From NCBI GenBank assembly GCA_946405485.1, contig CAMJHJ010000084.1, forward strand, positions 1 through 9,215: 9,215 nt of DNA, in the 5' to 3' direction. This document shows, in pieces, positions 6,922 through 9,215 of this stretch. The stretch comes from an uncultured Bacteroidales bacterium (GTDB taxonomy: Bacteria; Bacteroidota; Bacteroidia; Bacteroidales; UBA932). The stretch's first letter is position 1. Each line of letters starts with the position of its first letter. Under the pieces are notes generated by a model that was not told the origin of the DNA, did no database searches, and saw nothing but the letters and a program-made list of their open reading frames with translations. Position numbers and translations under genes: made by a program.

Positions 6922-6952
6922 TTTGAGAAACGGGAATAAGTTGCTACTTTTG
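6922..6952 (+). promoter_or_regulatory. Predicted pgk promoter
   Basis: TTTG at 6922-6925 and TACTTTTG at 6945-6952 are separated by 19 bases. Both boxes match the Bacteroidota housekeeping consensus (TTTG, then TAnnTTTG), making this the best-formed promoter in the window, as suits a highly expressed glycolytic gene. Transcription is expected to begin near 6958-6961, about 25 bases before the pgk ATG at 6985. The possible TTG start at 6958 would lie at or before the transcript start and is therefore unlikely. Confidence 0.75.
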
Positions 6953-6960
6953 TAGGCTTG

Positions 6961-6974
6961 ATTGTAATTACAAT
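6961..6974. promoter_or_regulatory. Perfect 14-bp palindrome in the pgk leader, possible operator
   Basis: ATTGTAATTACAAT is a perfect palindrome lying at the predicted transcription start of pgk. It is wholly AT-rich apart from one G and one C, in otherwise GC-rich DNA. Position and symmetry suit binding by a dimeric regulator, but AT-rich leaders are normal in this phylum and no regulator is known to me for this exact sequence. TGATCA follows at 6979-6984. Confidence 0.4.
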
Positions 6975-6984
6975 TTTTGATCAT

Positions 6985-8238
6985 ATGCAACAGTTTATCG
7001 ATTCTTACGATTTCACCGGCAAGAAAGCCATCGTCCGCGTGGATTTCAACGTCCCGCTCAATGAGAATTTCGAGATCACCGACGACACCCGCATCCGGGC
7101 TGCCATCCCTACCTTGAAGAAGGTCCTGGAGAAGGGCGGTGCCCTCATCATCATGTCCCACCTCGGCCGTCCGAAGGGCGTGGATGCGAAGTTCTCCCTC
7201 AAGCATATCGTGGACCACGTGTCCGAGAAGCTCGGCGTCCCCGTGCAGTTTGCGCCGGATTGCCAGAAGGCGGATGCGCAGGCTGCGGCCCTGAAGCCGG
7301 GTGAGGCGCTTTTGCTCGAGAACCTGCGTTTCTATGCGGAGGAGGAAGGCAAGCCCCGCGGTCTGGCGGAGGATGCTTCCGAGGAGGAGAAGAAGGCGGC
7401 GAAGGCGGTCGTGAAGGAGAGCCAGAAGGCGTTTACCGCCAAGCTCGCTTCCTATGCGGATTGCTACATCAACGACGCGTTCGGCACGGCTCACCGCGCC
7501 CACGCTTCGACTGCGCTCATCGCGAAGTATTTCCCGAATGACAAGATGTTCGGTTACCTGATGGAAGGTGAGATCAAGGCGATCGATAACGTCCTGAAGA
7601 ACGCCAAGCGCCCGCTGACGGCTATCATCGGCGGTTCGAAGGTGTCTTCCAAGCTGGCGGTCCTGAAGAACCTGGTCGGCAAGGTGGACAACCTGATCAT
7701 CGGCGGCGGCATGGGTTATACCTTCATCAAGGCCCAGGGCGGCCAGATCGGCCTTTCCCTGCATGAGGATGACCTGATCCCCGACGCGCTGGCGATCCTG
7801 GAGGCTGCGAAGGAGAAGGGTGTCAACGTCAGCATCGCTTGCGACGCGGTCTGCACCCAGGAGTTCTCCAACGATGCCGAGACGAAGGTGTTCCCTTCGA
7901 CGGCGATTCCCGCCGACTGGGAGGGTGTGGATGCCGGTCCTGAGACCCTGAAGGGTTGGAAGGGCATCCTGGATGCTTCCAAGACCATCCTGTGGAACGG
8001 TCCCGTCGGTGTGTTCGAGATCGATAAGTTCGCGAACGGCACGCTGACCGTGGCGAAGGATCTGGCCGAGGTGACCGAGAAGGGCGCTTATACCCTGGTG
8101 GGCGGCGGCGACTCTGTCGCGGCTGTGACGAAGATGGGTTTCGCCAAGAAGGTGAGCTATGTGTCCACCGGCGGCGGCGCCATGCTGGAGGCGATCGAGG
8201 GCAAGGATCTGCCGGGTATCGCTGCGATCCGCGAATAG
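6985..8238 (+). CDS. pgk: Phosphoglycerate kinase
   Basis: It transfers phosphate from 1,3-bisphosphoglycerate to ADP, the first ATP-forming step of glycolysis, and runs in reverse in gluconeogenesis. The 417 residues cover the whole family. The N-terminal substrate domain has [12 protein letters not shown] at 14-25 (D20, N22), SHLGRP at 58-63 (H59, R62), LENLRF at 111-116 (R115) and [10 protein letters not shown] at 166-175 (R171). The C-terminal nucleotide domain has GGSKVSSK at 216-223, WNGPVGVFE at 337-345 and the GGGDS phosphate loop at 373-377. A charged insert of roughly 20 residues, compared with E. coli, lies at about 118-150. ATG 6985 is preferred over the upstream TTG because family members start here and the promoter would exclude the longer form. 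It has its own strong promoter and an intrinsic terminator. Confidence 0.98.
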   Translation: MQQFIDSYDFTGKKAIVRVDFNVPLNENFEITDDTRIRAAIPTLKKVLEKGGALIIMSHLGRPKGVDAKFSLKHIVDHVSEKLGVPVQFAPDCQKADAQAAALKPGEALLLENLRFYAEEEGKPRGLAEDASEEEKKAAKAVVKESQKAFTAKLASYADCYINDAFGTAHRAHASTALIAKYFPNDKMFGYLMEGEIKAIDNVLKNAKRPLTAIIGGSKVSSKLAVLKNLVGKVDNLIIGGGMGYTFIKAQGGQIGLSLHEDDLIPDALAILEAAKEKGVNVSIACDAVCTQEFSNDAETKVFPSTAIPADWEGVDAGPETLKGWKGILDASKTILWNGPVGVFEIDKFANGTLTVAKDLAEVTEKGAYTLVGGGDSVAAVTKMGFAKKVSYVSTGGGAMLEAIEGKDLPGIAAIRE

Positions 8239-8246
8239 TTTGATCG

Positions 8247-8270
8247 GGCCGCCGGCGGGCGGCCTTTTTT
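8247..8270 (+). terminator. Intrinsic (rho-independent) terminator of pgk
   Basis: GGCCGCC (8247-8253) pairs perfectly with GGCGGCC (8258-8264) around the loop GGCG, followed at once by six T residues (8265-8270). It starts eight bases after the pgk stop codon and ends only four bases before the first possible lgt ATG. Confidence 0.92.
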
Positions 8271-8274
8271 CTCT

Positions 8275-9171
8275 ATGCTTATGAATTGGTTGTTCGTGCA
8301 CTGGCATGTGGATCCGGTGTTGTTCCACATCGGGAGCCTGGAGATCCGCTGGTACTCGCTGCTGTTTGTGGCGGGGTTCATCCTGGGCTGGTATATCTTC
8401 AAGTGGTTTTTCAAGCGGGAGGGGATCCCGGAGAAGCTGCTGGACCCGCTGCTTTATACGCTGCTGGCGGCGACCATCGTAGGTGCGCGGCTGGGGCATT
8501 GCTGTTTTTATCAGCCGGATTATTATTTCGGCAGCTGGAAGGGCTTCTGGGAGATTTTCATGCCTTGGAAGGGCGGCCTGGCGAGCCACGGCGGCGCGAT
8601 CGCGCTGTTGCTGGCGATGTGGTGGTTTGCCCGTCATTATGGGCGGAAGCATGATTTCGATTATCTGTGGATTATGGACCACCTGTGCATCGCTGTGGCT
8701 TTCGCGGGGTGTTTCATCCGGCTGGGGAATCTGTTCAATTCGGAGATTTACGGGGATGTGACTTCGCTGCCCTGGGGGTTCTTTTTCGACCTGCGGGGGG
8801 AGACGGAGCCGAAGCATCCGACGCAGTTGTATGAGGCGCTGAGTTATCTGATCCTGGGGCTGGTGATGGTGTGGATCTATTGGAAGCGCTTGGATAAGGT
8901 GCACCGGGGGTTCTTTTTCGGGCTGTTCCTGGTGGGTTGCTTCGGGATGCGTTTCCTGATTGAGTTTATCAAGGAGCCCCAGGTGGGCTTCGAGGAGGGT
9001 ATGGCGCTGAATATGGGGCAGTTGCTGTCGATCCCGTTCGTGTTGGCGGGGGTGGCGCTGCTGGTTTATTCGTTTGTGTCGTCGACGCCGGCGCGCGCGG
9101 TCCATCCCGCCGACGGGCCCAAGCCGAAGGCCGCTCCCACTCATTACGCCAAGAGTTTGCGGGACAACTAA
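8275..9171 (+). CDS. lgt: Prolipoprotein diacylglyceryl transferase
   Basis: Lgt transfers diacylglycerol from phosphatidylglycerol to the lipobox cysteine of prolipoproteins, the first step of lipoprotein maturation at the inner membrane. The 298-residue protein has about seven hydrophobic segments and the family motifs. These are IRWYSLLF (24-31), GARLGH (70-75), GGLASHGGAIA (100-110, with H105 at the place of E. coli H103), FIRLGNLFNSEIYG (147-160, with R149 and N152 at the places of R143 and N146), HPTQLYE (181-187) and a late arginine in MRFLIEF (R226). A polar tail of about 28 residues follows the last helix. ATG 8281, two codons later, is equally plausible and matches the MN start of relatives; no ribosome binding site decides. 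It follows the pgk terminator by four bases and has no clear promoter of its own. A second in-frame TAA stands at 9178-9180. Confidence 0.97.
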   Translation: MLMNWLFVHWHVDPVLFHIGSLEIRWYSLLFVAGFILGWYIFKWFFKREGIPEKLLDPLLYTLLAATIVGARLGHCCFYQPDYYFGSWKGFWEIFMPWKGGLASHGGAIALLLAMWWFARHYGRKHDFDYLWIMDHLCIAVAFAGCFIRLGNLFNSEIYGDVTSLPWGFFFDLRGETEPKHPTQLYEALSYLILGLVMVWIYWKRLDKVHRGFFFGLFLVGCFGMRFLIEFIKEPQVGFEEGMALNMGQLLSIPFVLAGVALLVYSFVSSTPARAVHPADGPKPKAAPTHYAKSLRDN

Positions 9172-9184
9172 TCTAGCTAATCTA
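9168..9184. repeat. Short tandem repeat at the lgt stop codon
   Basis: CTAATCTA occurs at 9168-9175 and again at 9177-9184, with one G between. It provides two in-frame TAA stops for lgt. It may be chance. Confidence 0.4.
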
Positions 9185-9185
9185 A

Positions 9186-9215
9186 GGCAGGAGGGTGCGG
9201 GGGCGCGGGGGACTC
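9186..9215. other. G-rich tract of unknown nature at the right edge
   Basis: After lgt the plus strand has G-runs at 9190-9191, 9193-9195, 9199-9203 and 9207-9211. It could be the start of an intergenic repeat, a weak G-quadruplex former, or the 3' end of a convergent gene. One minus-strand frame reads a Pro-rich end, ESPAPPHPPALD, then a stop at 9177-9179. The window ends too soon to choose. Confidence 0.3.

Larger units (their letters stand above)
6908..6952. repeat. Inverted repeat joining the two divergent promoters
   Basis: CAAAGGTAGCAA (6908-6919) and TTGCTACTTTTG (6941-6952) are inverted copies matching at 11 of 12 positions, separated by 21 bases. Each arm contains the -7 box of one promoter plus the four bases TTGC before it. 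The symmetry extends beyond the shared consensus by those four bases. Confidence 0.7.

Noticed and set aside
6979..6987. TGATCA next to the pgk ATG as a regulatory site
   Set aside because: A six-base palindrome is expected often by chance. It is mentioned only together with the larger palindrome nearby.
6898..9144. A 748-codon open frame on the minus strand across pgk and lgt
   Set aside because: It is antisense to two clear genes, runs through the terminator and the pgk promoter, and has the same Arg/His/Gln/Leu-rich composition as a shadow frame.
1..9215. Search for CRISPR repeats, insertion sequences, tRNA genes, toxin-antitoxin or defence genes
   Set aside because: No repeat arrays, transposase-like frames, terminal inverted repeats, cloverleaf sequences or defence motifs were seen. 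Gene content and composition are uniform and housekeeping in type.

Overview
The window looks like chromosomal housekeeping DNA from a member of the Bacteroidota, most likely the order Bacteroidales. Three things point there. First, the genes include lineage-typical families: a DUF2723/GT-C membrane glycosyltransferase-like protein, a DUF4271 membrane protein, a SUI1/YciH factor, and hemD directly followed by rnpA. Second, the promoter-like boxes match the Bacteroidota pattern TTTG followed by TAnnTTTG. Third, gene starts have poor Shine-Dalgarno sequences and AT-rich leaders. Coding DNA is GC-rich, and AT-rich DNA is confined to the promoter gaps. Genus cannot be read from the sequence; an Alistipes-like or uncultured GC-rich Bacteroidales lineage is only a guess.

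Layout. Positions 1-1976 hold a tightly packed minus-strand operon, transcribed in the order yciH/SUI1, DUF4271 membrane protein, hemD, rnpA. The rnpA gene is cut by the left window edge and starts inside the hemD stop codon (TAATG). A 68-bp gap (1977-2044) with two back-to-back promoters separates this operon from a 1052-residue DUF2723 protein on the plus strand (2045-5203). That gene converges, 11 bp away, on a minus-strand pair: acyl-ACP thioesterase, then a class I SAM-dependent RlmI-like methyltransferase (5215-6889). A second divergent gap (6890-6984) again has mirrored promoters and drives pgk to the right (6985-8238). The pgk gene ends in a textbook intrinsic terminator, followed almost immediately by lgt (8275-9171). 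The last 44 bp are a short AT-rich repeat followed by a G-rich tract.

Functionally the genes serve core processes: translation and RNA processing (yciH, rnpA, the RNA methyltransferase), tetrapyrrole synthesis (hemD), glycolysis (pgk), fatty acid release (thioesterase), and envelope biogenesis (lgt, the DUF2723 protein). I see no mobile element, CRISPR array, defence system, tRNA or rRNA, and no convincing new multi-gene system. The observations most worth a second look are the mirrored divergent promoters, a perfect 14-bp palindrome at the predicted pgk transcription start, the terminator placed directly before the lgt start codon, and the DUF2723 protein, whose biochemical role I cannot establish from sequence alone.
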